Under the pieces are notes generated by a model. The model saw only the letters and a program-made list of their open reading frames with translations. It had not been told where the DNA came from and ran no database searches. A DNA stretch of 64,000 bases from Elgaria multicarinata webbii (lineage: Eukaryota > Chordata > Lepidosauria > Squamata > Anguidae). The stretch lies in assembly GCF_023053635.1 (NCBI RefSeq), contig NC_086183.1:31291501-31355500 (forward strand). Direction: 5' to 3'. Positions 36,895-49,400 of the stretch are shown here, one piece after another (within the stretch, counting starts at the first letter, position 1; each line of letters opens with the position of its first letter). The position numbers were made by a program, and so were the translations under genes.

Positions 36895-37215
36895 TAGGGT
36901 GACCATATGAAAAGGAGGACAGGGCTCCTGTAGCTTTAACAGTTGTATTGAAAAGGGAATTTCAGCAGGTGTCATTTGTATATCTGGAGAACCTGGTGGA
37001 ATTCCCTCTTCATCACAACAGTTAAAGCTGCAGATGCCCTGCCCTCTTTTAAATCTGGTCACTCCTAGTATAGCTCCTGCAGCTTTAACTGTTGTGATGA
37101 AGAGGGAATTTCACCAGGTTCTGCATATCTACAAATGACACCTGCTGAAATTCCCTTTTCTATGCAACTGTTAAAGATACAGGAGCCCTGTCCTCCTTTT
37201 CATATGGTCACCCTA
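36895..37215. mobile_element. 320-bp palindromic hAT MITE (P2), young copy
   Basis: This is a full-length P2 element with an exact 8-bp duplication TCTAGCTG at 36887-36894 and 37216-37223. Confidence 0.9.
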
Positions 37216-37294
37216 TCTAGCTGTAGTCATTCAGCAGTTGTGTGTTGGCACTCCGCATATGCCCAGATGCACTTTGCATACCCCAGAGCATTAA

Positions 37295-37912
37295 AACCAG
37301 ATTCAGTGGAGGGTGCGTGTGAGCCTTGGCTGGCGAGATCACATTACGCCAGTCCTTTTACAACTTCATTGGCTGCCAGTCCAGGTCTGGGCCCGATTCA
37401 AAGTGCTGGTATTGACATTTAAAGCCCTAAACGGTTTGGGGCCAGGTTATTTGAAGGAACGCCTCCTCCCATATGTACCTGCCCGGACCTTAAGATCATC
37501 TACAGGGGCCCTTCTCCGTGAGCCCCTGCCAAAGGAAGTGAGGCAGGTGGCTACTAGGAGGAGGGCTTTCTCCGCTGTGGCACCCCGGTTATGGAATGAG
37601 CTCCCCAGAGAGGTCCGCCTGGCACCTATACTGTACTCCTTTCATCGCCAGCTGAAGACCTTTTTATGCACTCAGTATTTTAACACTTAATTTTAACTTA
37701 AATTTAAATTTTACTGTTCTAACTCTGTATTTTAATCTTATATCAATTTTGCTGCGTGGTTTTATCCTGGTTGTGCTTTTTGTACTGTATTTTGTATTTG
37801 TGCTTTTAACCTGTTGGTTGTTTTATTGTGGTTTTAATTTTTGTGAACCGCCCAGAGAGCTTCGGCTATTGGGCGGAATAAAAATGTAAGAAATAAATAA
37901 ATAAATAAATAA
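37295..37912 (+). mobile_element. L2-like LINE 3' end with (AATA)n tail
   Basis: The open frame 37313-37690 reads ITPVLLQLHWLPVQVWARFK, FKALNGLGPGYLKERLLPYV and RRAFSAVAPRLWNELPREVR, with no stop inside the 125 codons. A T-rich 3'UTR follows, ending GAACCGCCCAGAGAGCTTCG, GCTATTGGGCGGAATAAAAA and (AATA)n. It is one of the better-preserved LINE ends here. Confidence 0.82.
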
Positions 37913-37988
37913 GCCTTTGAGCCACCAGTGAAAGTAAAATGGCCCTGGAGAAAGAGATAGCAAAGACACCACCCTTGTATATCTTTAA

Positions 37989-37994
37989 TTTATT
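37989..37994 (-). terminator. Polyadenylation signal for the SMOC-like gene
   Basis: AATAAA on the minus strand lies 2.2 kb downstream of the stop codon, just before the plus-strand LINE tail. It is the best-placed signal; other A-rich hexamers exist nearby. Confidence 0.45.
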
Positions 37995-39618
37995 GATTCA
38001 AATAAACAGACTACAATTTGTTTTAAAATCCAACTTATTTTTATGCAGAGACAGCCACTTAAAAAGTTAATACCACTTCTTTTTAAAAACCCTCTAACAA
38101 AGAAGTCCCTTACATTCATATTTTCCCCTTTAAAATTACATTGTAAAAATAAAGCAAAGATTAAAATATTTTTTGTTTTTAAAAACCATCTCTAAAGGTT
38201 ATTGCAGGCTTTCATTATCTACATGTTTAAAGCAAAAAAAAAAAAAAAAAGAGAGAGAGAGAGAGAGAGGAAAAAACTGAAGGTGGACTGGCAGCCCTTC
38301 CACATTTTTTGCCATTTTCCAAACCATCCTTAACCTTCTTGGCAGAAAGTCCAGTCCGTCTCTTTAAAGTGCAAAGAGTCTGCAATCAGAGGCGGGAATG
38401 CAGTGCTCAAAAGAACAGAGCGCCCCAGCCCAGCCCACGGGGGTCTGGAGGGGAGAAAGCCCCATTCTTTTTCGGGAGAAGTCTATTTCAAGAGAAAGAA
38501 AGAGAGAGAAAATTAATTTATTGCAGGGTTGTAATCCAACATTAGCCTGGTCGCCTATGGCAGCTAACAATCATCCCTAGGTGATTAGATAGGAAAGCTT
38601 TGCACATGTTTTTCCTTTTAGCGTACAAACCATTGATGTAGGTACGCTTTTTGCGGGCTTCATCTCTGCTCCGATTTTATTCCCAACAATTGTGAAATAG
38701 GTTAGAACGAGGGAGCTTGATGGCTGAATGGGAGTTTGAACTGACTTCTCCCCGTTCCCGCAGCTAAAAAACAGCTGAATATTCAGGAAATATCTCTGAG
38801 AGGGCCATGCCACCCTCCACCCCGCAGTCCCTTTCTCTCATCAATGCAGCTCCTAAATTTTCAAGGGCAAGAGATCAAGGCCTTCCTTCCCATCCTAGGA
38901 AGGTCACCTCCTGGGAACAGGAGGGTTTGGCTGCTGTATTTTTCAACAACAGTATCTGTAACTGGCAAATAATAATGAAATTGTGTAGGGAGTGATGGTC
39001 AACAAAAAAGAAACAGGACAACTCAAACAGAATTAAACTAATGAAGAACGAAACACAAAACTCCAACAATTAAACTGTGCAAAGTAAAAGCACACAACAC
39101 AAAACACTTTAGCCTTTCATTAGGAAGAGGGGTTTTGAGTTTCCCCCCTGACCCCACATACACAATTCTCATAACAGAAACCAATTCGCGTTGGTGGGAA
39201 GGTGGGGGGGGGGGGAAGAGGGTTTCAAGTTACCCCCATCAATTTCCCCAGGAGAATGGCTCAGCCATTTTGTAGGCGCTAGTTCCACACAGCTAATCCA
39301 TGTTTAATCCACAACAAGGGGACACACAGAGTCCCCCTTTGTTGGTGGTGGAAATTGGCAGAGGAGGAATGGAGAGTTGGATTTATATATGAGCCAAAGG
39401 GTGGGGTGGGGGCTTTGAAGGAGGAGCAGTCTTTTGCAGGCTCTGTCACATCCCAGCGACCTGTGAGGCTGCGGGTGGGTGACCAGAAGTAAAGGAGTTG
39501 GGCCGGGAAAGGAAGAACTCAGGGCTGGATAAATCGCAGAACCAACTAAGGAGCAAAGGAATATATTTGGAAAAAGAAAGCAGCAGCCCAGTGTCATTCT
39601 TTAAACTTGACCAGAATG

Positions 39619-39810
39619 GGCCTGTTCAGACAACACGCTAAGCCATGGTTAGACTGCTAACCCTTTTGCAGCAAATGGTTAGTGAGTGTGTTTAAACTAC
39701 GGTTATGTAGCCACCGTGGTTAGGAAAGGTTCACATGACACGCTAAGCCATAACGTTGATCTCAAAACACTTAACCACCCTGGCTTAACATGTCACCTGA
39801 ACAGGGTCAA
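39619..39810. mobile_element. Hairpin MITE of the 'TTCAGA...TCTGAA' type
   Basis: GGGCCTGTTCAGACAACACG and ACACGCTAAGCCATGGTTAG near the left are mirrored in part by CCTGGCTTAACATGTCACCT and CTGAACAGGGTC. It is related in style to the hairpin at 63449-63690. Confidence 0.45.
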
Positions 39811-39954
39811 TGAGAAGTACTGCAGGCCTGCGAAACTAAGGGCCAAGCTCACGAAACACAACAACCCAGGGGTTTTTTTTCCCTTTAAACCTTGCGTTGT
39901 GAATGAGCAAGCGTACCGGTGCATCCTGTGGCTAAATATCTCTTGGATGTTTGT

Positions 39955-40085
39955 CGTAGTACACAAACCAGGAACTCTGGCCTGCCTCTCTTCCCTGACA
40001 AGCCAGAGAAATAACCCACGATTGGTTATTGGGCTGTTTCTCTGGCATGGGACAAACCAGAGTTCCTGGTTTGTGTACCACGACA
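39955..40085. repeat. 130-bp palindrome
   Basis: GTACACAAACCAGGAACTCT is mirrored by AGAGTTCCTGGTTTGTGTAC, with GCCAGAGAAATAACC / GGTTATTGGGCTGTTTCTCTGG inside. It is a long hairpin of MITE type in the putative SMOC-like 3'UTR, so the transcript could fold here. Confidence 0.7.
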
Positions 40086-40238
40086 AACAACTAAGGAAGA
40101 TGGAAGCCGAGTTCTGTATTCTTTTGCACCTTTTGCTGCAAAATTTTGAAATACAGACCATGATTACGGCACTGGGCGCAAGATACAAGCACCCCGATGT
40201 TAGCAACAGTTAGGTGAGAGGGAACACCCACCATGGGG

Positions 40239-40479
40239 TTAACTCAGCCCCAGGCAGCCTTTGAGCTCCTGAAGGGAAATGAGCTTGTTTTCATTGAGGT
40301 CGCAGTAGTCCAGGAACTTGCGGACGCAGCGTTTGGGACGGGTGTTCTTCTTCATGTAGAGTTTCAGGGGACGCAGCTCCCGTTCGCTGATGCTGTTGCT
40401 GAAGTCTTTGTCCAGGCGCACAAACTGCCAGCGCACCGCCCGCTCCTCCAGGCCGGGGCTCACAAAACTGTCGGGAAAC
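40239..40479 (-). CDS. SMOC-like last coding exon: EF-hand pair
   Basis: Acceptor CTGCAG|GTTTCCC; it starts in phase 2 and completes an Arg codon with the preceding exon. It encodes [20 protein letters not shown] and two EF-hand loops: [12 protein letters not shown] (ligands D1, D3, S5, E12) and [12 protein letters not shown] (D1, N3, N5, E12). Between them [14 protein letters not shown] carries the conserved Cys pair. A TAA stop follows GCLGLS. Confidence 0.9.
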
Positions 40480-43400
40480 CTGCAGACATGAAGCAGAGAG
40501 CAGCGGTCAGAACATTGCCAAGGTCAAGTTGTGGCTTCCAGTTCTGGGCACCACAATTCAAGAAGGATGCAGAGAAGATGGAGCGTGTCCAGAGGAGGGC
40601 TACGAGGATGATCAGGGGTCTGGAAACAAAGCCCTATGAGGAGAGACTGAAAGAACTGGGCCTGTTTAGCCTGGAGAAGAGAACGCTGAGGGGAGACACG
40701 ATAGCACTCTTCAAATACTTGAGAGGTTGTCACACAGAGGAGGGCCAGGATCTCTTCTCGATCCTCCCAGAGTGCAGGACACGGAATAATGGGCTCAAGT
40801 GACAGGAAGCCAGGTTCCAGCTGGACATCAGGAAAAACTTCCTGATGGTTGGAGCAGTGCGGCAATGGAACCAATGACCTAGGGAGGTTGTGGGCTCTCC
40901 CACACAAGAGGCATTCCAGAGGCAGCTGGAGAGTTACCTGTCAGGGATGCTTTAAGGTGGATTCTTGCATTGAGCAGGGGGGGTTGGACTTGATGTCCTT
41001 AAGAGGACCCTTTCAATTCTATGATTCCTGATCCCACTTGCTTTTCCCAAAGCCCCAGGGGAGCTTTATGGCAGGAGTAGCTCCTACTGAGTTCTGACTG
41101 ATATCTGAAGCAGATTCAGTGCTCCCCTGACACCGGAGTCACCAGCCTCCACTGTCAAAGCAGTTTCCCAGCCATTGGATGCATCCTGCTAGCACTAACC
41201 TCCGGAATGGGGCGGGCATCATCCTTGACTGCAACATGTCAGAAGCTAAGGCTTTGATCAAATTGGAGAGAAATTCTGCCTTCTTCGTGCCCGGACAACC
41301 TAACAGGAAAGAAAGAAGGACATCTTTATGGAGCACTAAATAGGTTGCGTCTAGGGAGCCTCGTGTGGCGCAGAGCGGTAAAGCAGCAGTTTCTGCTGCT
41401 CAAACTCTCCCCACGGCCTGAGTTCGATCCCAGCGGAAGCTGGTTTCAGGCAGCCGGCTCAGGTCAACTCAGCCTTCCATCCTCCCGAGGTCGGTAAAAT
41501 GAGTACCCAGTTAGCTGGGGGAAAGGGAATAACAGCCGGGGAAGGCAACAGCAAACCACCCCGCTATAAGGCCTGCCAAGAAAACATCAGCGAAAGCTGG
41601 CGTTCCTCCAAGAGTCAGTAATGACTCAGTGCTTGCACAAGAGGTTCCTTTCCTTCCAGGGAGGGAATGCAGACCCTCAAGCCTGTGGGCCAAATTCAGC
41701 TCTCATGAGGTTCCAATCTGGCCCTCCAAGGTTCCCCCAAAAGCCACGCCTCCTTCCTCTAACATTCCCTTCCCCACACACCGGGGTTTTTCCACATTAT
41801 GAAAAGTTGAAATGCCTCTGATTTGCCCTAGTTACTGGCTACAATATGCTGGCATGTTTATTGGACTTGGCCCCGCCCCTTTCGCTCCGCCCACCAACGC
41901 AATGCGGCCCCCGAGAGCTTCTCCCGTATGGAATTCGGCCCTCGGGGTGAAAGAGGTTGAACACCCCAGGACTGGGGCATCTGCTGGCAGGTAGGAAGAT
42001 GGCAAGGAAATATTTAAAAACAACCGCACAGATAAAAACTTTAAGGCTGTAAGCCCCAAGACCTACCTGGCAGGGCCCGATCCCGGAAAAGGGAGCTTAG
42101 TTCTGCGCTCTTGGCTGCTGCATCAGCCTCACAGTCTGGGGGGAAATTCCTGTAAGTAGTTCAGTAGTTTATCAACAAACAAAAAATGCAATAATCCATT
42201 TGACTCTACTAAGTGCAAATTTACAGCAGAAATTATCGCAACAATATTCAGCAATATACTACAATAATATCCAACAATATACTAAAATACAAGTTTACAG
42301 CAGAACAGAGCAGAAGCCTTGCTTTTAAAGTCTTAGCAAATGTCCCTCGTTGTGGTGGGATTTATCTGCCACTAATGGGTGGGGAAGAGGCAGAGGGTCA
42401 CTACCCCCCTTGTCCCAAATATAGAACCATCTCTGGTTCTCCCCCCCCCCCCCCGCCCCGGTTGCCGCCAATGCTGAAACGCCTCTCCTCAAGGCTTGGT
42501 TCCTATAACAGGAGTAGCTTCAAGCTAAACTGTGAAGCTTTTATTTTAGTATACTGGCCTTGCCCCTTTCACCACTGGCCCCGCCCCTTTTAAATTTGGC
42601 CCCGCCCCCACTGGAACGCAGCCCTCAAGAGCTTCTTGGAAATGGAAAGCGGCCCTCAGGGCTACGTCGGGAATCCCCAATAAGACTCATGGTGGGAATT
42701 CCATACTGACCGCTTGGAAGTGCCCGGGACGGGCCGCCCGGTGTCCACCCGCACACACCAGCAGTACCCGGTGGCCTGGTGGCACTGCACGGCCTTGTAG
42801 GTGCCGTCCCCCTCACATTCCGGGATGAAGGTGCCCTCTTGCTGATGCTGACGGGCCTCGTCGATGGCATCGCGCCGCTCCTGTTCACAGGACGGGGGAT
42901 ACTCTACGGGGAAGGGAAATGGCCGGAGGCAGACACCAGTCAGAACAAAGACGTCAACCCAGCCCCTCCAGCCCCATCTACAGAAGAGCAGACTTGTGTT
43001 GGGACGTATCCGTTCAAAGTCTGAAGCTTTACGATACCGCTATTTTTAATCAAGGAAAGAGAAAGGCTTCTTCCTGCAAGTTTTGGTTTAGCTCAGTGGT
43101 TCCCAAAGTGGGCGGTACCGACCCATTGGGGGCATTGGGATTGCATGGGGGGCGCTAAGAGGCAAAGGGGCGGCAGGGGGCGCTCAAGGTGGTCTTTTCC
43201 GAGAAGCGCCTCTCCAGAAGGTCTTAAAACCCAGGGACATTTTTATGGGAGAAGGTAGTTTGATCCCAAGCCATATAGGAGAAGAATCCACACATGTATT
43301 AATACCGTTCAAGAAGAGTCCTTTTAACGGTGAATTGAAATGTTTCAAAAGCACCAAAACGCTAATGAAGAGACATACCCTGCTTGGTGTGCCCTGCCAT

Positions 43401-46400
43401 GCTGGCTGCAAAACAGAGGCGTTCGCTCTCTTTTCCCTCCCTTCTTGGCAAGTGCTTCCCATTTAAAGGGTCCAAAGGAGCTACAAAATGACATTGAGCT
43501 GAAGCCAAAGTTTAAGAAATTGTACCAGGAGTTTTGGTAACAGAAGGAAATTTCTGATCGCTATCCTGCACTATGGAGAGTGGTTCAGAAGCTCCTGGTT
43601 GCATTTCCAATATCCTATTTGGTAGAATGTGGTTTTAGTGGGGTCTGCCTACTTCTCTCCAAGCAAAAAAATCGACTCCAGATTACTAAACGTGGTGATT
43701 TAAGACTCATGTTAAGTGACTTTAAACCATACATTGGGAAACTGGTATCACTTCATCAAGACCGTCCATCACATGAAGAATTTACAGAATAGTGAGGTAC
43801 TCTACCCTAGTTACTAAATGCGATATCTAATATTCTTGCTAAATGACTATCAGACTTTGAAAAGATGATTATCACTCGATCAAGTTCATCAATTATGTTT
43901 AATTGAATAAACAAAAAAAATGTAATTGGATTTTGAATAAATATTAAATTAATTGTTACTGTTTTGAATTTTATTGTTATTATCTTCCTTACTGGGTCAT
44001 TGAAAACCGCTATTCTGAATAATGATTTTTATAGTGTAGGGTAGGGGGCGCTGGGCATGAATTTGTGGAACCAAGGGGGCGGTGACCAGAAAAAGTTTGG
44101 GAACCACTGGTTTAGCTAATAGCAAACAACACTTCAATGGACTGCAGTGGATTAAAAAAATGCTTGCTGCTGCTGCTGCTGCTGCTTCTTCTTCTTCTTC
44201 TTCTTCTTCTTCTTCTTCTTCTTCTTCTTCTTCTTCTTCTTCTTCTTCATCATCATCATCATCATCATCATCATTATTATTATTATTATTATTATTTTAT
44301 TACATTGTTATTTATTACACTGATATACCGCCCCATAGCTGGAGCTTTCTGGGCGGTTTACAAAGATTGCTAAGATAAGCTTTGATGGGCTTTGATGGCT
44401 GGTGGCTACTATGTATTGAACACTGGCTAGTGTGGGGGCAGGAGAGAAGCCACGGTAGCCAGCAAAGGACCTGGCTGGCAAACACTTTCCCTTTTCTTGA
44501 CAAAATTCCTTAATCCTTTCGAAACCCATGGCTTTGGAATGCCGGGAGTTGTAGGATTTTTCTTTCTTTCTAAACATCCGTTGGACTGCGCCCAAAATTA
44601 TTTTCTAGGCTATATATAAAGCAAAGTAAGCCATGCATTTTAGATGGGCTTCCCCCCCCCAACCCCTTATGGACTAGTAGCATGGCTTTGTTTGTTTTTA
44701 TGTTAATCATGATGATTATCCTTTCCTGCACCTTTTCCAGCTCTACATTTCCCCGACAAGCACCAGTGGGCTTGCAAAACTGGAGACAAGGCAAGACCAC
44801 TGCTGGGCTTTTCAAGGCTGGCTGTTGAGAGACAGATATTGCCAAAGTCTCACCTTGAGCCGGCTTCACCGTGTGGTTAGGGTTGAAATCTGGGATGATT
44901 ATGGGGATCAGGAACGGCAAAGAGGTCCCTTCTGGATGGAGTGGAGATAGAAACAGCCACACAGCCACAGAGAGAAGAGACAATAGGAAACCGAGAACAG
45001 ACTGGTCATGGGCGTTAGTAGACGTGGGCCGACGAGGCCAGGGCCCTAGATCTATTTTTCAACGCCCCGGATCTATTCCACAGGGCCCCGAGTCCAGTTT
45101 TTTAACCCCATCAGCTTAATTTCTACATAGGAACAATTTTCAAAGGGTGCTGCAACTGGGGAGGGAAGGATTAACTCTCCCCTTCCCACATGCGACACCA
45201 CCTTCCTCACTGCATAGCAATTAACCTTAGGGATGGGGCGGGGGTTACATTCTCCCTTAGTTTGGGATGAACTGGATCAGGGTGAAAATTAACTGAAGAA
45301 TATATGTGATTTGAGATGACTTGGATGAGGAATTAATCGGCTGCCTTTGTCTCCTGTGATATTTAAATAAATTCTGATAATTATTTCTAAATCATATATG
45401 CAGGTCTTATGCAGATCTGTGTCCTATAGGCTTCAGACTTAGCAACCACTGGAAATGGCATTAGGGGTCTATTTCATACCACCCAGCTGTTTGGCGGCCA
45501 CCCCATCCACACATCTGCTTCATATACATTCTTTGCTCATACAAAGCACAACCCTCCCGGCCTTAACAGGAAGGGGGACACCTCCTCCCGGACATGCCAG
45601 GTCCCTGAACAGGATGCAACAATTCCAAATAACACAGGGACCCATTTCCTCCTCCCCTAAGTATAGGGCAGCCTTCCCAAAGAAACAAGCTCTGTCCTAG
45701 GACCTGTTTCCAATATCTGAGCACAACACAGGACACAGGACGTAATCTTTTTTTTTTTTTTAAAAAAAAGAGTGCTCCTGACCATGCACAGAATCAGTGC
45801 ATGTTCAGAAAGAAAAGAAGTCCTACAACACTCAACATTGTAGGATTTTTTTTGTATCTAGACATGCACAGGATTGCATATTTATTGTGTCTAAACACGC
45901 ACAGATCGCGTGATGAATTGATTAATCAACTACGATTTTTAAAAAAATGGGTTGACAACTTTTCACATTTCGTTTTAACCTGCATGTCGCAGACCTTCCT
46001 TTCTCCTGCAAACAAACCCACAGCCATTGTAACGGGAGAGCAAGTGGATCAGCTTCCCAAATGGGTGGAATTGGGTGGGGTGAGGAAGACCACTTACCTT
46101 CCTGCTTGTGGGGCAGGGGGCTTGACTGGGTGGGCCGGGGCCTGGCGCCTTCTTCTGCGTTCAGGGAGGAAAAGAGGTCGAAGGCAACTATTACAGAGGT
46201 TTTAGCGTCATCTACTTTGTCCGAAAAGTGGAGGAGTTCAGAGCTACAGGATGGCTGGCATCGGGGTGTCGTGTTTCCCCAAACCTCCCGCCTTATTGGG
46301 AGACAATAAAGAAATCTGCCACAGAGCTTTATTGAGGCAATAAACATCTCTTCCCACCTAAAGAGAGTCTAACTTCTAGGAACTTCCCTCTAGGCAAAAA

Positions 46401-49400
46401 CTATGCAAACTAAGCGAGACAATTGTTCTTTCTAGAAAAAGGGAAACCCTTTTCCCGGAACGCTTTAACTTCAAGGAGGCTGGTTCTAAAGAAGACTTTG
46501 GTGAGAAGCCAGCCGGGCCAACCTTCTCTTGCCTTCCTTTAGCTCCTCCCATTTGAGTCTGCGGCGTACTCTAGGATCAGCTAGCTCTGAAGTGCCCTCC
46601 CCATCTGAAGAACACTGATTTCCCCCAGACTGTGTGTTGTTAACGTTTTCAGAGATAAGGTCTGCCGAAGGTTTATTCCCAGCGGGTGAAGAGCCCGTGG
46701 GAGTCATCTCTCCCACTCCCAAAGTCGGCTAGTACGTTTCTGGCGCCGTCTCTTCTGCTTCAGAATCTGATTCCAATTGATCGCCTGAAACTCCTTCCCC
46801 CAGCCTAAGAGGAACAGGCCTAGCCATGACACTAGGGTTGCCACCGTTACTTTTTTTCCTGACAGGGACTCCATACCTTGGATAGGCAAATATCCAACAC
46901 TTGCAGATTTTCCTAATGTGGGGGAAAAAAGCTGAACCTGTTGCATTTCTGCCTGCCATGCAGCTATTAAAGACGCAGAACTTTTTTTTTTTTTAACTGG
47001 GGGAAATGCAATCTAATTCCCTTCTCTCTTCAGGAGTAGTGCCCCACTGGTCCAACTATCTAACACCCCTCCCTTCTCACCGCTGGAAATGGGACCCAGG
47101 AGTCCTGTCTTTGCCTTCTGCCCTTCCCTGTGGAATTCTAGTCACGGGTGAAGGTGCAGTACTCACACTTGCCTTTAGAGCAGCCTTCCTCAACCTGGGG
47201 CGCTCCAGATGTGTTGGACTACAACTCCCAGAATGCCCCAGCCAGCTGGCTGGGGCATTCTGGGAGATGCAGTCCAACACATCTGGAGCACCCCAGGTTG
47301 AGGAAGGCTGCTTTAGAGGGAACACCCTTTTTTCCCTGGAGATTCCATAGCCACCCTACAGGAAGTAGTTTGGATTGCTGGGTCTGGACTTTTAAATATA
47401 TTATCCCATTGGGTAGAAATAGCTGGGGCAATATTTGGCAAAGGGATGGGAAACCGAGTGGGGCGGGTGCAAAAGGGAATAAGATCGGGTGGGGTGGAGC
47501 CTTACCTCTCCGAGAGGAGTTAGGATCCTGCCATGAAGTTCGCACCGTATAGGAACCTGCAAAGGGGTGGGTGGTGGAGAGAAAGGATACAGAAAGAGGC
47601 AGGAGGAATTCAGGGGTTACAAACCAGTTCTGTTTCCCCCCTCCCTCCTGCTCTAGTCTGAATTGCCAACTTATTTTGGCTGGCCCTGTTCTTGTGCCTT
47701 AACGTAGAGAAATTGGACAGGTGGGAAAAAATCTTCCCTGTCGCTTCGTCTCTGAGGCAGGAAAAGCCTCCCCTGCCAAATTTCTGTGAGTTAAAAGGCG
47801 CAGGAGCGGGGCCAGAAGAAAAAGTTGGCAACTCTCCTGATGAAGGAGGAGGGAGATATCATGGGGGCGGCACCTAAGAAACTGCCTTCTGAAGCAGAGA
47901 GATGTGAGGTGCAGGAGAAATGGAGGGAGATAGTACCTGTACAATTGGGTGTTTCGTTGAGTACTGAGGTTCCGCTGATGGGCTTTCCTTCGGGTGTGGA
48001 GCACCAGCAGTATCCAGTCTGTTTATGGCACTGAACCTAGGGGGGAGAAGGAAGGAGGCAATGAAATCAAAGACAGATTCTCCCATCACACCATTGATCA
48101 TGTCAGTAGAAAAAAAACATAGCTTGCAGACATGCTGTAATTTTTAACCATATGTAATTTTTATCATGTATAGTATAGAAAAATGTCAAGTTTGTATGTG
48201 TTGCAATGATCTGTGGATTGAGCAATAAACATATTGATTAATTGACATGGTGGGGCTTGTAACCTCCGTCCCTCCTATCTTGACACTTCCGTTGAGCATC
48301 ACTCTCTGGTAGCCATGAGGGCCACTTCTTTAAAGAAAGGGATATTAAACAATTATGCCATTCAAGTCCCTCTGAGCATGTACAGAAAGCTTTTCCTTCA
48401 ACACTAATGGCAGCCTGCCCCCGCATTGTTACAGGTCAAGACACAGGTGCTACACAATGATACTGGGATGTATGAGGATTTTGGGTTTCCTTGCAAAACA
48501 TGCGGGAATCCCAACTTTCGAGGCTCCGAACAGGAGTGTGAGCGCTTGCACATGTCCACCCAAAATATATGCACATTGTCAAACTCGTGCTCAAGTTCAC
48601 CTTGTTCCCTATTCCCAGTTCAGATTTGAACAAATTTCGTAATTTGCCCAAATCTGTCCTCCGTTTAGTCTATGGAGGATATTTGCACAAATTAGATTTG
48701 CGCAAATTAGGAGATTTGCGCGAATCTTCCATTTGAGTACTGTTCTATTTGTGCAGGCACATTTGGCAGGCTGGGGAATGCTGGGAAACGTAGGCCTTCT
48801 TTTTGGTCTTAACATGCATAGGATTGCACCCTAGCTTAAATAAATAAATGCACACAAGCCTCTCTCTTCCCGGCACCTTTCAGAGAACTCAACCCAAAAG
48901 TTTTTGTAAAACTTTTAAAGCTTGCAGCTCCCGACAATATCCTCGAAACGCATACACCTTATGCTCCACCTTGCTTTCACCCATGTATCCCATCATTTAC
49001 GACCTCACAGCAATGCAGGCCTTTGCATCTGCAATCGCACCCTCCAATGCAAACCATTGCTTTCGGGGGAAAAAACCCTGTAACCCAAATCAATGACCCT
49101 TTCACAAACACGAAGAGTCGTTCTGTTTCCTCAGCCAGGGTGATTTTGCTGGAGTCTGATAGAGAAACACCCCCATTCTGAGTTCCAAGGAAAGGCAAGA
49201 AGCGTTTACCTGCAGGAAGGTGCCGTCTTCACGACATTCTGGGACGTACGATGCATGCGCCTGGCGCCGGGACTGCGAGAGTGCAGCGGCTCGGTCCTCC
49301 AGACAGCGGGTGAGGTTGGTATCTGCACAGCAAACGGAACGAGGACACAAGTAAAGATGCAGCGGCAGAAGTGCAGCCAGCTGGGGACATTGGAGTGCTT

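Larger units (their letters stand above)
30700..37970. other. Intergenic, transposon-rich, between ARF6-like promoter and SMOC-like 3' end
   Basis: No host exon was recognised. It holds three P2 MITEs, a 617-bp hAT element, further hairpin MITEs and LINE tails, listed separately. In 31430-31880, 32520-33250, 33980-34840 and 34985-36330 nothing certain was seen, apart from (TTC)n at 33267-33303, (AC)n near 35395-35410 and (CTGT)n near 35475-35495. Confidence 0.5.
37975..40238 (-). other. Probable 3'UTR of the SMOC-like gene
   Basis: About 2.2 kb lies between the SMOC-like stop codon and an AATAAA on the minus strand. The part 37980-39600 is free of recognised transposons. It contains A18 followed by (GA)n at 38232-38269. 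Two hairpins lie towards the coding end (about 39619-39810 and 39955-40085). Confidence 0.5.

Noticed and set aside
42136-42149. Shorter form of the exon, starting at the second AG (42135)
   Set aside because: It would break phase with the preceding exon (two leftover bases) and would remove NFPPD before the last Cys.
42625-42888. A minus-strand frame beginning MNRSGAMPS
   Set aside because: It overlaps the thyroglobulin-1 domain 2 exon in a different frame; the true frame gives the Cys pattern and CWCV.
44137-44378. Open frames of poly-Leu, poly-Ser and poly-His over the trinucleotide array
   Set aside because: They are translations of a compound microsatellite attached to a reverse LINE tail and have no flanking coding sequence.
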